From contig CALSCO010002155.1 in assembly GCA_943704415.1 (NCBI GenBank), positions 1-30,650 of the forward strand: a stretch of 30,650 nucleotides of DNA. Direction: 5' to 3'. Numbering within the stretch: the stretch's first letter is position 1; each line of letters starts with the position of its first letter. The notes beneath the pieces were generated by a model that saw only the letters and a list, made by a program, of their open reading frames with translations, had not been told where the DNA came from and searched no databases. A program made the position numbers and the translations under genes. This document shows, piece after piece, positions 17,027 through 26,000 of the stretch. This DNA comes from Parvularia atlantis. Lineage: Eukaryota; Opisthokonta; Rotosphaerida.

Positions 17027-17854
17027 TCAGGCGGGCGCGAGCTCGAACGAGGCGGCCATGACGTCGCCGCCCTTGGCGTCGTCGCCCGCGTGCCGGCAGC
17101 GCTCGCGGCGGACGCAGTCGTAGTAGAAGGCGGTGAGCACGGGGATGTAGGGCACAAGCGGGAGCACGAGCAGCTCCATGAACGCGGCCAGGACGAAAAA
17201 CTTGAGGACGGGCGCCTGGTCGAGGCGCGCGGCCCAGAGGATGCTGCACGTGGCGAGGACGGCGGCGACGAGCCCGTTGAGGAGGAAGAAGAGCAGCTGG
17301 ACGGCGAGGAAGGCCATGCGGCGGCCGCGCAGCAGCTCGTTGGAGCGGCGGAAGGCGGCGGCGACGGTGCTGCGCTCGATCGGGACGACGAGCCAGGCGA
17401 GGCCAAAGTGCAGCAGGAACCACAGGCCGGGCACGATCAGCAGGTACAGGCCCAGGACCGTGCCGACGTACACGCCCACGAACGCGAGCACGAGCTGGCC
17501 GTAGCGGCCCCACGCGCGCCGGTACGCCGTCAGCACCGAGATGGCCTCGCCGCAGTGCGCCGCCGCCGTGAGGCACACGAGCGCGCCGAAGACCGACGGC
17601 AGGTACAGCACAAACGCCGCGTAGAACACGACCAGGCCGACGTACCACGGCACGACCTCGAACGCGAGCACGCCGCCAAACAGCAGCGCCAGCGGCAGCG
17701 CGCCGGCCACCGCCGCCAGCACCTGCGCTCCGCCCTGGAACGCAAACAGGAACCAGCCGCGCCGCAGCACGCCGCGCACGGTCAGGTCCGCCTCGGGCTC
17801 GTTCAGCGGCGGCGCGTCGTCGCCGCCGCCAAGGTGCTGCTTGCGCTGGTCCAT
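17027..17854 (-). CDS. Multi-pass membrane protein, DUF975/GPDPase-membrane-domain-like
   Basis: An uninterrupted 275-residue reading frame with about six hydrophobic segments: VLAAVAGALPLALLFGGVLA, VGLVVFYAAFVLYLPSVFGA, LVLAFVGVYVGTVLGLYLLI, LHFGLAWLVVPIE, FLAVQLLFFLLNGLVAAVLA and LAAFMELLVLPLVPYIPVLT. Between the fourth and fifth lies a polar patch, VPIERSTVAAAFRRSNELLRG. Together with the preceding Pro-Gly-Leu-Trp turn, it resembles bacterial and archaeal integral membrane proteins of the YciC/DUF975/GPDPase-membrane-domain type, in which a similar 'ALRRS..L.RG' loop is seen. The molecular role of those families is mostly unknown. The N-terminus (MDQRKQHLGGGDDAPP) is hydrophilic with no signal peptide. 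No introns. I chose the first ATG, which follows a short leader containing CTGAAAC (17923-17929 on the plus strand). Confidence 0.8.
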   Translation of the reverse strand: MDQRKQHLGGGDDAPPLNEPEADLTVRGVLRRGWFLFAFQGGAQVLAAVAGALPLALLFGGVLAFEVVPWYVGLVVFYAAFVLYLPSVFGALVCLTAAAHCGEAISVLTAYRRAWGRYGQLVLAFVGVYVGTVLGLYLLIVPGLWFLLHFGLAWLVVPIERSTVAAAFRRSNELLRGRRMAFLAVQLLFFLLNGLVAAVLATCSILWAARLDQAPVLKFFVLAAFMELLVLPLVPYIPVLTAFYYDCVRRERCRHAGDDAKGGDVMAASFELAPA

Positions 17855-17975
17855 CGGGATGGCGCGGTGCGGCGGAAAAGTGAGCAGGTGACAGATGGAC
17901 GGTTGATCCGGACGGCTCAACTCTGAAACAGTCTGTTCCGTCCACGTCACACAACGTTTCACACACACACACGCT
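17855..17975. promoter_or_regulatory. Promoter region of the multi-pass membrane protein gene
   Basis: The 121-base spacer between two minus-strand genes carries CTGAAAC at 17923-17929 (GTTTCAG on the coding strand), about 70 bases before the start codon. A near-match, GTTTCAC, lies at about 17954-17960, and an ACACACAC run at about 17959-17971. Confidence 0.4.
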
Positions 17976-19386
17976 TTACGGCGCGCACGAGAGCGCACGA
18001 CGCAAAAGGACGCGCTGCAGCAGCCCGCCGTCGCCCGGCACGCGCGGGAGCAGCTCGGGCGACCACTTGCGCGCAAAGACGATCGCCTCACCGGGCGGCA
18101 GCCGCGCGACCTCGTCGGCCCGCGCGAGCAGGTGCGGCACTGTGCCGCTCAGGTGCTCGAGCGCATCCGGGGCCGGCAGCTGGTGGATGATCGCGACGGC
18201 GAGCTGCTCGAGCAGCAGCGGTGGCAGCGCGCGCGGCGAGGCCGCGGTCACGACGAGGTCCATCCCGCTCGAGGCCGCCTGAATGATGTGCAGCGTAAGC
18301 GCGTCAGCGCCGTCGCTGCCGAGCAGGCACTGGGCGTCGTCGAAGATGAGCATGCGCCGGCACTCGCCACGGTGCTCGGCCGGGTGTGGGCTGTTCGTGC
18401 GCGCCGCGAGCATCGCCACAACGAGGCACAGGTCGCGCGCGTCCTCGAGCGTCACCGACGGGTCGCTCACGTCCACGATCACCAGCTGCCGGTCGTTCGC
18501 GCGCAGCGCCTGTGCCAGCGGGCTCTCGCTGGCCGCCTGCACGGCCACGCGCTCGAGCAGCCGCAGACGACGGAGCAGCGCGGCGCGGCGCTCGAGCGGG
18601 AGTTCGGGCCGGCCGGCCTGGTCGCGCACGAGCTGCAGCAGCTGGTCGAGCGTCGGCGCGGCCGTCGCACCACGCCCGTAGTGCAGCACCGTCAGCAGCG
18701 CCTGCATGTGCGTGTCCTGCAGGCCCACGAGCGCGCGCTGCGTAGGCTCGTCCATGTCCTCCCACGCGAGGCGCAACCGCATCTGGCGCGCGGCTTGGTT
18801 GCCGTGGTCAACCGGGCTCAGCGTGTGCACCGCAAGCTGCGAGCGCTGCACATCGTACGCCGCCAGGGCCTCGAACCGCCGCGCGCCGAGCAGCTCGAGG
18901 CCGGGAGGCTTGACGCGCGACGGGTCAAAGTGGAACGCGACGGCGGTGCCGGGCCGGCGGCTGTGGGTCATCGGCACGGCGCCCACCGCGACCGGCTCGG
19001 GCACGCTGAGCAGGAAGTTCTCGGCCACGATCGAGACCGTCTCGGACCGGTGCGCGCGGTCGACGCCAAAGACGCCGAGGGCGATGGGCCGCTGCTTGCT
19101 GAGGTAGACGGGCGCGCCACGCGCCCCGGGCAGGCAGCCAAGCAGGCCGTACTCGATCCCGCCCGCGTTGCGCACCGCCGCGTCCGACAGCATCACGTGC
19201 AGCTCGTTCGTGAACCATCCGCGCATCAGCCACCGGTCGAGCGTCACCGGCGCCTGCTGCTGCGCCGAGCCCAGCGCCGGCGGCAGCACGGGCACGTGCG
19301 GCTGCAGCGGCTGCGGCGTGGCGAGGTGCGCCGCCATGTCGACGCCGCGAAGCAGGTCGCTGAGCAGGTCGACGTTGCTCGGCTCA

Positions 19387-19423
<37 letters not shown>

Positions 19424-20270
19424 ACGCGGGCGCGGACGCGGGCGCGGACACAGGCGCGGGCGAGGGCGAGGCGGCTGCTGGTGGCGCCGGTACCGGCGCG
19501 CTCGAGTAGAGGCCGACGGACGAGGGGACCGAGACGGCGCGCGGCAGGGTTGTGACGGACGCGACGCCCGGCGTGACGAGGACGACGGGCACGGCCGCGT
19601 CGACGGCGTCGTGCGCCTTGGCCGTGAGCTTGACGAGCACGCTGCCCGGGTCGGCGCCCTCGTACTGCAGCAGCAGCGTGAAGAGGTCGGCGCGGCGGCG
19701 GAGGTACGTGACGACGGTCAGGTCGCGCCCCTCGTTGCGGCCGAAGCGGGCGATCGCCTGCCGCAACGAGAGCGGCTCGGAGCGCGCGTCGTCGTCGTCG
19801 AGCGCCACGCGCACGCGCATCTGGCCCAGGTCCTGCACGGGCATGCCGGGCTGTCGCGTGCGCGCGCACGTGTCGCGCACGAGCCGGCACATGCGCAGCA
19901 CGACCGCGTGCTCCAGCTGATCGGGCGTGCGCGCGTCCTCCGCGCTCGCCGGCCACTCGTCGCTCGTCGCCATCGCCACCGTCACCGCATCGCCCTGGCC
20001 GAGCAGACCGCGCGCCTCGGCCTCGCCCTGGGCCGTGAGCGCGACGTACTGATGCCCCCGCGTGCCATGAATCGCAAAGGCGTCCTGATGCGCCGCGAGA
20101 AAGCCCCAGAACTTGTCCAGGCCGAGCGCGTCGTTGAGCGTGCGTCGGTGCGCGCCATCGGGCACAAAGTGCAGCCGCCCCAGCTGCTGCGTCGTCAGCC
20201 GATGGCCCGGCTGCCGCAGCAGCTCGGCCGCGAGCAGCCGGCGCATGTGTGTACTGCGATCAGATGCCAT
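17976..20270 (-). CDS. LOTUS-like winged-helix plus HerA-like ATPase fusion with degenerate P-loop
   Basis: A single uninterrupted frame of 764 residues. Residues about 8-80 (MRRLLAAELLRQPGHRL, then LGLDKFWGFLAAHQDAFAI and HQYVALT) follow the OST-HTH/LOTUS pattern of an RNA-binding winged helix. A second, more diverged copy spans about 115-215. An Ala/Pro repeat linker (about 266-296) leads to a C-terminal HerA/FtsK-like ATPase core. In it, IALGVFGVDRAHRSETVS (about 392-409) sits where GxxGxGKS is expected, with the second Gly and the Lys replaced by His and Arg. RQLVIVDVSDPS precedes the Walker B-like RRMLIFDDAQCLL (about 637-649). The typical HerA sensor region follows (SSGMDLVVTAASPRALPPLL, AVAIIHQLPAPDALEHL, RLPPGEAIVF). 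The changed P-loop suggests weak or absent ATP hydrolysis. Domain calls are by eye; the HerA-like call is stronger than the LOTUS call. Function unknown. Confidence 0.75.
19387..19470. repeat. GC-rich hexamer/dodecamer tandem repeat encoding an Ala/Pro linker
   Basis: Repeated GCGGGC/GCGGAC units within the LOTUS/HerA-like gene. On the coding strand they read as alternating Ala-Pro with occasional Ser, forming the flexible linker between the N-terminal domains and the ATPase core. Units of six and twelve bases suggest growth by slippage. Confidence 0.85.
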
Positions 20271-20436
20271 TCACAATTCAGTGCGATGTACCCCTGCTAC
20301 CTGGGCTGACTGCTTTTCGACGTGCGCATCGTGCGCGCAGTGCGCCCACGCAAAACGCACGGAGGCACAGAAGCACGCACAGAAGCACAAAACACAGAGG
20401 GGGAGGCAGAAGCTCGCTGGAACCCTCGGGCCCGCC
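20271..20436. promoter_or_regulatory. Upstream region of the LOTUS/HerA-like gene
   Basis: This 166-base spacer to the next minus-strand gene includes GTGCGATGTACC at 20281-20292, about ten bases before the start codon (GGTACATCGCAC on the coding strand). The same 12-mer occurs at 1111-1122. A purine-rich, direct-repeat-like patch (CACGGAGGCACAGAAGCACG with nearby copies of CACAGAAGCAC) lies at 20358-20390. Confidence 0.35.
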
Positions 20437-22710
20437 TTAGAAGAGGTGCGCACAGTGGATTGAGACGGCCGCGATGGTGCCATCGACGGGCGAGATTGCT
20501 AACGCCAGGCAAGAAAAGCGAAAATCGTGGTCGTCCTGAATTTGCCAGGAATGGACGCGTTGGCCGTACACGGTCCATGCCGATAATGTCTGCGGTCCGT
20601 CAACTCCAATGCAAAGCAGGAGGCAAGCTACCGGATCCCATTGGCACACGACTCCGAGTGGCTCGTACATCAAGTATGCGTTCTTGTTTGTCACAGGCAA
20701 GGCGACGCTGCGGATGTACTCGCCTGTCTCAAGCGAAAAGTGGTGCAGCTTGTACATGGAGTCACAGGTGTCGATGCTTCGCTTTTCGAAACAGACGGCA
20801 AGCTCCTGGTGCGGAACGGCGGCAACGCACGCCACTTCGAACATGCCTTCTGCCGGCCCCGCGGAAGTCCAGCGGCGCGAGCCGTCGGGGTTGAGGTACG
20901 TCACGTGCTTCTCGTTGCCATCGCAGCCAACGAGAAGCGCGCCGTCATCCAGGGCGAAGATGCTGACAGCGTTGCGGCAATAGATCGTACGCTCAAGGGT
21001 CAAGGATGAGCCGTTCATCAGTTTGATGTTGGACTTATTGGCTCGAGTGTCGCTCCCCCAGATGCCACCATTTGGTGCCAAAGCGAGAGCGGAGAAGTAT
21101 GTCATCCTCGTGTGCTGCCGGGTTTCTTGAGCCACATGGGCGCCATTAATGACAGGAAAGATGCCCGTCGACTTTTCTCCCATCGACACCATCAGCTCGC
21201 CATTTTGTGTAAAGACGGCCCCGTGCGGTTGTCCGCACTGCCAGCTGTTGAGGCCAGTGTAATACTTTGAAAGATTAATGTGACACCCAGGGCCATCTCG
21301 CAACGTGCTGTAGTCCCGCGCCGACCGGAAGTGAGGCGCTGGGCCGCGCGCCGGAGCCGTCATCAGTATGCCCAGCTCGTTGATGTTGGTGAGGAGGACG
21401 TGCTCATAATTCTTTGATTCCGGCAGCGCTTTCGTGAACATGAGCTTCACCGTCTGCGTCACAACTGGGGTAACCATGACGTCCATCTGCATTTGGCCGA
21501 TCTTGCGCAAACGGGCAACAAGGCGCTCGCGCTCCTTGAGCGTGCGTGCGTGCAGCAAGTGCGGCTCAGCGGCGGCGTTGGCTTGCACAGCCGCGACGGC
21601 CGCGCATGCTCGCTCAAAGTGATCGCAGGTCAGCAGAAGCGTGTCCTTCTGCTCCAGCAGCGTCTTGATGTCGGCCTCCGAGCCCTTGTCCAACGCCAGC
21701 GCCAGCGCGCTCTTGCGATTGCGCAGCTGCTCCGTCCGCGTCTCAAACTCCTTGATGCAAGGGTCAAAAAAGGCGGCGAGCTGGGCTGCGGTCTTCTTGC
21801 GCTGCTCCTCGACAAAGCCGATCTGACGTTCGAGCTCGTCGATGCACGCGCGCACGCTGCGACACTGCGGCTCCAGTCCGTCAATCGCTGACGCCAGGAC
21901 TGCGCGTTGCCTCTCGATGCCCTTTGCAAGGTCGACGAGCGGGTGCTCCTCGTGCTGCGAGAGGATGCACTCGGAGCAGGCGATCTGGTTGCAGCGCACG
22001 CAATACAGCGTGCCGAGCTTGTTGGCATGCACGCGGCACGTCACAGCGCCTGGGCTGCCGGCACTCGCGAGCTTGATCTGCATGGCATGGTCCCGCGTCG
22101 CCTTGGCGCGCTCGTGCACCTTTGCCTCATCCTCGCACAGGTCCATCGCACACGTGGCGCAGTGATGCGTAGCTGGCGCGCTCTCGCACGACTGACACAC
22201 TGGCGGCAGCTGCAGCGTGCCCGCGCTCGAGCCTGCGTCGGCATTGCTGACCCCGGTCATGCCGTCGTTGACGCTGCTGTCACGGTCCTCAGGCTCGAGC
22301 AGGTCTGCATGGACAAACTCGGCATGGCAGTGCATCAAGCCGAGCAAGTACATGCACTTGCGCGGCCTGTCGGTGGTCTTGCGCATGCACACGCCGCAGA
22401 TCGGGTGCAGACACGGTGTCCGTCCCGCGTCCGCGCCCAGATCGTCCAGACAGAACGGGCATGCTGCGCCGTGCGATGTGAGCGAGGGCAGGCGCCTTGG
22501 GCCGCGATAGTGCGCACCAGGCGGCTCGTCCATGTCGGACGCCGGCACAGCGACAGGCGCCGCGGCGTCGGTAGTCTCGCTGATGAGTGTCTGCCAGCGC
22601 GCCGCCTTCTCGCGCTCTGCCTTGGCCGCCGCGGCCGTGCGCGCTGCAGCAAGTGCATGTGCTCTTTTGGCGGCGGCTGGGGTCAAGGTGCGCGCCGCCT
22701 TTGGCGCCAT
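20437..22710 (-). CDS. TRIM-like RING/double B-box/coiled-coil protein with C-terminal beta-propeller-like region
   Basis: A candidate E3 ubiquitin ligase of 757 residues in one exon. After an Ala/Lys-rich helix comes a RING-type cluster (CPFCLDDLGADAGRTPCLHP, then CGVCMRK and CHAEF, about residues 82-135). B-box 1 (CQSCESAPATHHCATC, about 169-205) and B-box 2 (CRVHANKLGTLYCVRCNQIA, ending HEEHP, about 223-265) follow, then a coiled coil (about 270-400). The C-terminal part (about 440-757) is beta-rich with repeated blade-like segments (FSALALAPNGGIWG, VSIFALDDGALLVGC, LALAISPVDGTIAAV), as in NHL-type propellers. The order RING, two B-boxes, coiled coil, propeller matches the TRIM-NHL class. 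The loop between RING Cys pairs is unusually long, so zinc binding by the last pair is unproven. Codon third positions are visibly less GC-biased than in the neighbours. I chose the ATG at 22710 because the in-frame extension begins with GTG. Confidence 0.85.
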   Translation of the reverse strand: MAPKAARTLTPAAAKRAHALAAARTAAAAKAEREKAARWQTLISETTDAAAPVAVPASDMDEPPGAHYRGPRRLPSLTSHGAACPFCLDDLGADAGRTPCLHPICGVCMRKTTDRPRKCMYLLGLMHCHAEFVHADLLEPEDRDSSVNDGMTGVSNADAGSSAGTLQLPPVCQSCESAPATHHCATCAMDLCEDEAKVHERAKATRDHAMQIKLASAGSPGAVTCRVHANKLGTLYCVRCNQIACSECILSQHEEHPLVDLAKGIERQRAVLASAIDGLEPQCRSVRACIDELERQIGFVEEQRKKTAAQLAAFFDPCIKEFETRTEQLRNRKSALALALDKGSEADIKTLLEQKDTLLLTCDHFERACAAVAAVQANAAAEPHLLHARTLKERERLVARLRKIGQMQMDVMVTPVVTQTVKLMFTKALPESKNYEHVLLTNINELGILMTAPARGPAPHFRSARDYSTLRDGPGCHINLSKYYTGLNSWQCGQPHGAVFTQNGELMVSMGEKSTGIFPVINGAHVAQETRQHTRMTYFSALALAPNGGIWGSDTRANKSNIKLMNGSSLTLERTIYCRNAVSIFALDDGALLVGCDGNEKHVTYLNPDGSRRWTSAGPAEGMFEVACVAAVPHQELAVCFEKRSIDTCDSMYKLHHFSLETGEYIRSVALPVTNKNAYLMYEPLGVVCQWDPVACLLLCIGVDGPQTLSAWTVYGQRVHSWQIQDDHDFRFSCLALAISPVDGTIAAVSIHCAHLF

Positions 22711-22942
22711 GACCAGCCCAACAGGCAACCGTCTCAAACTCACACGTGTCTCAGCAACGTCGCAGCCGGACTCACGTCTCACCTGGCGGCGCTATTGAGC
22801 CAATAGGCGACCGTCTCAAACTCGCACGTGTCTCAGCAACGTCACAGACTCACGTCTCACCGGCACCCGGCACCTCAAATAAGAAAGAACACAGGCCTGT
22901 GACCTGTGAGTAGTAGCAGCAAGAAGGACGACAGGGGGGCGG
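22711..22942. promoter_or_regulatory. Upstream region of the TRIM-like gene
   Basis: The 232 bases between the RasGAP gene's stop and the TRIM-like start codon (both minus strand). Most of it is a diverged direct duplication, listed separately. No exon is supported here; the short in-frame extension upstream of the ATG starts with GTG and reads through the duplicated segment. Confidence 0.5.
22719..22860. repeat. Diverged tandem duplication of about 60 bases upstream of the TRIM-like gene
   Basis: Copy one is about 22719-22782 and copy two about 22800-22860, offset by roughly 80 bases. Shared blocks include CCGTCTCAAACTC, CACGTGTCTCAGCAACGTC and ACTCACGTCTCACC; the copies differ by a few substitutions and one short indel. 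Both lie in the likely promoter/5' UTR of the TRIM-like gene. Confidence 0.9.
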
Positions 22943-25438
22943 CTATACGACGGGGATGGGCTGCAGCAGCGACGGCGTGAAGACCATGCTCAGGCGCGCC
23001 GACAGCCGCCGCTTGAGGTTGCCGCCGCGCTGGGCGCGCACCTCGGGCACGACGAGCTCCGCCAGCGCCGTGTTCTACGCGCACGCATGGTCGCTGTGGG
23101 CGAGCAGCACGCGAGGCTGGCGGAATCACGTACCAGCACGTCGACCAGGCGCCGCATCGTCAGGTGCGAGTCGCAGCGCACCATGTACATGTTGTTCTTC
23201 ATCTGCGACCGCCGCCACCGTGAGCCACGGCACCCCACACGCGACGCACGGCGCACCTCGACGCGGAAGTCGCAGCAGCGGGCGTCGCCGATCACGGCCG
23301 GGCGGATCGAGACCATGTCGGCCAGCGGCTGCACGTTCAGCGGCGCGGCGTCGGCGATGAACGCGCTCTTGCTCGCGTAGACGCGTAGTTCGTTGTCGGC
23401 GAAGATGACGAAACGTGCGCGCCACCGCCTGAAGAACGCCCGGCTGACCTTGATCGAGACAGTGCTCTCGAACCGCTGCCGCGCGGACATCGCTGGCGTG
23501 CGCACGACCATCAGGCACGAAGCTGTGCGCGCGGGCTGGGCACGCACCCTCGGCACCCGCGTTGCCGCCCAGGATGTCATCCGGCACCTGCCACTTGCGG
23601 TAGGTCAGCATGAGCTCGCGGCGCATCGTATGCAGGATGAGCCGCGGGAAGACGCCAAAGTGCGTGCAGATGCGTGCGAGCGCCTGGCGAGCCGTGCGGG
23701 TCCGTGTGTCACGACAAGGCGCGCAGACCGCGTTCGCCCGTACCGACACCACCGGCGTCGCCTCGCTGTACTTGATCATCTCGCACAGCGACGCCATCAC
23801 GAGCATATCGGGCGCGAGCAGGAGCTGCGCGCGACAGTCAGCGACCCGCCACGCTCACGCTGAGTGGCGGCGCACGCACCCTCAGAAACGCGCCGTCCCG
23901 CTGCTGCAGCGAGTCCTTGCGCCTGCGCTGGCGCACCGAGGCCTTCTCATCGACCACCGCCTCGTCGAGCGTCGCCGCGATGTCGTCCAGGAGGCTCTCG
24001 TGCATCATCTGCGCGCGGCGCGTGAGCGGTGAGCCTTCGTGCGACGCAGCACCGCGCGCGCACCAGCAGCTCCGTCGCCCTGATCTCGTTCTCGCTCGTC
24101 GCGCCGTCGGGGCCCACGGTCACGTCGGGCTTGCGCGTGCGGCTGTAGGCGTACATACGCGGGAACGCGGTTCCGACGCGCTGCCGCAGCTCGCTCGCGG
24201 CCCGGAGCACCTCGGGCGTCGCACCCTTTGAAGCGGTCTGCATGCGTGCCCCGGGCGCATGAGCACGCGATGCGTCTGCGCGCGCGCGACAGGCCCCCGC
24301 ACCAGTGCGGCGACATCGTACGGCTCGGTCGCGGGCGGGAGGGTGAGCACGCCGCCGCCCTGGACGGTGGCCGTGACGATGGCGGCGCGCAGATCTGATC
24401 CGCGGGCGGGTCAGCGGGCGGCGCGCAGTGCAGGTGCCGACACCGCACCGGCCGCGGCATCGGCCGCCTCGGCGGGCGGCAGGACGACGTCGGCGGCGGG
24501 GGACGAGATGAACCGGGCGAAAAAGTCGCGCGTGCGCTGCGAGTTCTCGGCGATGAACGGGTTAAGGTCGACCATGTAGTCTTCCTTGGCGCCAAACGGC
24601 TGGTTGTTGGCGAGGCTCTGGAGCACCTGCTCGCGCACGCGCGTCACGAGGCGGCCCGGCCCGTACGCGGGGAGTGGCGTGCGCGCGCACCTTGGCGCAG
24701 TAGATGAGCGCGGTGATGCGCCCAGGCGGGCAGCTGTCGCGCGCGACGATGCCGTACTCGACCGGCTTGACGAGCGCGGGGCAGTAGAAGCGCAGGAAGA
24801 GCGCGCCGAGGGCCGTGCTGAAGCCGACGGCGTCACCAAAGCAGTAGGCGATCTGTGCGCGCGCGGGGCGTCAGCCGCTGATCAGATGCGGCGCAGTGCG
24901 ACGCGGCGCACACCTCGGTCGCAAACGTCTTGAGCAGGGCGCGGAACTCGGCCGGGGCGGCGTCGCACTCGGCCACGATGCGCTCGAGCACGGCCTGGCA
25001 GGTGTCGGTGATGCGGCGCAGGTTGGCGTCGCGGTCGTCGGCCTCGGTCAGCTGCGTGAAACGCTGCGCGTCAGACCGAGCGTTTCGGAGCGTCGCCACC
25101 TTGGCCGGGTTGATCTCGTACGAGCCCGTGCCGGCGAGGACGTCGCGCACGGCGTCGTGCAGGACGGCGCGGATGTGCGTCTGGGCCAGCCACGCGCCGT
25201 ACTCGGACAGGAACTTGACGGCGAGGCTGGCGCCGCGGAAGAGCGTCGCGACCTCGTGCGTGGGCAGGTGCACGGTCTCGGCAGAGCCGCCCGAGCCGAG
25301 CAGCGCGCCATTGTGGGCACCGCCGGTCGGCGTCTGCGGCGCGGACAGGCCGTTGGTCGAGGACGACTCCTGGCTGGCCGAGGGCGAGAGGCCGAGGGTG
25401 GGCGTCGACGTCGACGTCGAGATGACGAGCGTACTCAT
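22943..25438 (-). CDS. RasGAP-domain protein with C-terminal PH domain
   Basis: Predicted GTPase-activating protein for Ras-family GTPases. Eleven exons: 25438-24914, 24852-24691, 24626-24449, 24394-24303, 24237-24064, 24008-23880, 23824-23744, 23683-23548, 23492-23257, 23202-23134, 23074-22943; 637 residues. After a Ser/Thr-rich leader the RasGAP domain runs about 55-290. It has ATLFRGASLAVK with the catalytic arginine finger (Arg68), LKTFATE, FLRFYCPALVKP (FLR motif, about 194-205) and KVLQSLANNQPFGAKEDYM, LNPFI, rebuilt across a splice. A helical region (MMHESLLDDIAATLDEAVV, RICTHFGVFPRLILHTMRRE) separates it from a PH domain at about 500-595 (VSIKVSRAFFRRWRARFVIF, then YMVRCDSHLTMRRLV). 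Catalytic residues look intact, so it should be active. It is divergent from WDR83 across 562 bases. Confidence 0.93.
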
Positions 25439-26000
25439 CGCGTGCTGCTGCGGCAGCTGCTCTGCGGTGCGAGGCGCATCAGCACGGACGTATAGAGAGA
25501 CAGAGAGAGAGAAGAAGGGGTGGCAAGCGCGGCAAGCGCGGAGAAAAGGCGGCTGTGACGCACGCTGCCGCATTCGGCAGGTTGGCGACAACGGGCGCCT
25601 GTCTCACGCGCGCGCCCCGTGTTTACGACGCGGCGCGCGACGGCGGCCGCGACGCGGTCAACAGACGCGGCGCGGGGACACTGTGAGAAGTGGCGTGAGG
25701 GGGGTGCGTGGTTGGGGCGCGCGGCAGGAGGGAAAAAAAAAAAAAGCCCGCGCCCCTCGTGCGACAGGCGACCAAACGACACTGAAACGGTCTCGCGGCG
25801 CCCCGTTTCAGGCTGCGCGGCCGGCCCAACGCGCGCGCGCGCACGGCCGGCGGACGGCGCGCTGCAGTGCGTCACACGGCGAACTGACGCCACACGGCAT
25901 GGAAACGCGGACGACAAAGGGCGGCGGATCGCCGTCGAGGTGGCGTGCGAGATCCGGCCAATGGGCGCCTCGCTTCCAGACGCTTCTGGCGCACAGCGTG
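25439..26000. promoter_or_regulatory. Divergent intergenic region between the RasGAP gene and WDR83
   Basis: No exon is supported in these 562 bases. They hold an AG-rich run at 25496-25510 and an oligo-A tract of about 14 at 25733-25745. A perfect 9-base inverted repeat, CTGAAACGG (25782-25790) and CCGTTTCAG (25803-25811), has a 12-base spacer. On the RasGAP side GGTGCGAG lies at about 25472 (CTCGCACC on the coding strand). This is the longest gene-free stretch in the window and serves two promoters. Confidence 0.5.

Noticed and set aside
22711-22782. N-terminal extension of the TRIM-like protein
   Set aside because: It begins with GTG, runs through a duplicated non-coding block and has no protein-like features. 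The ATG at 22710 is the first plausible start.
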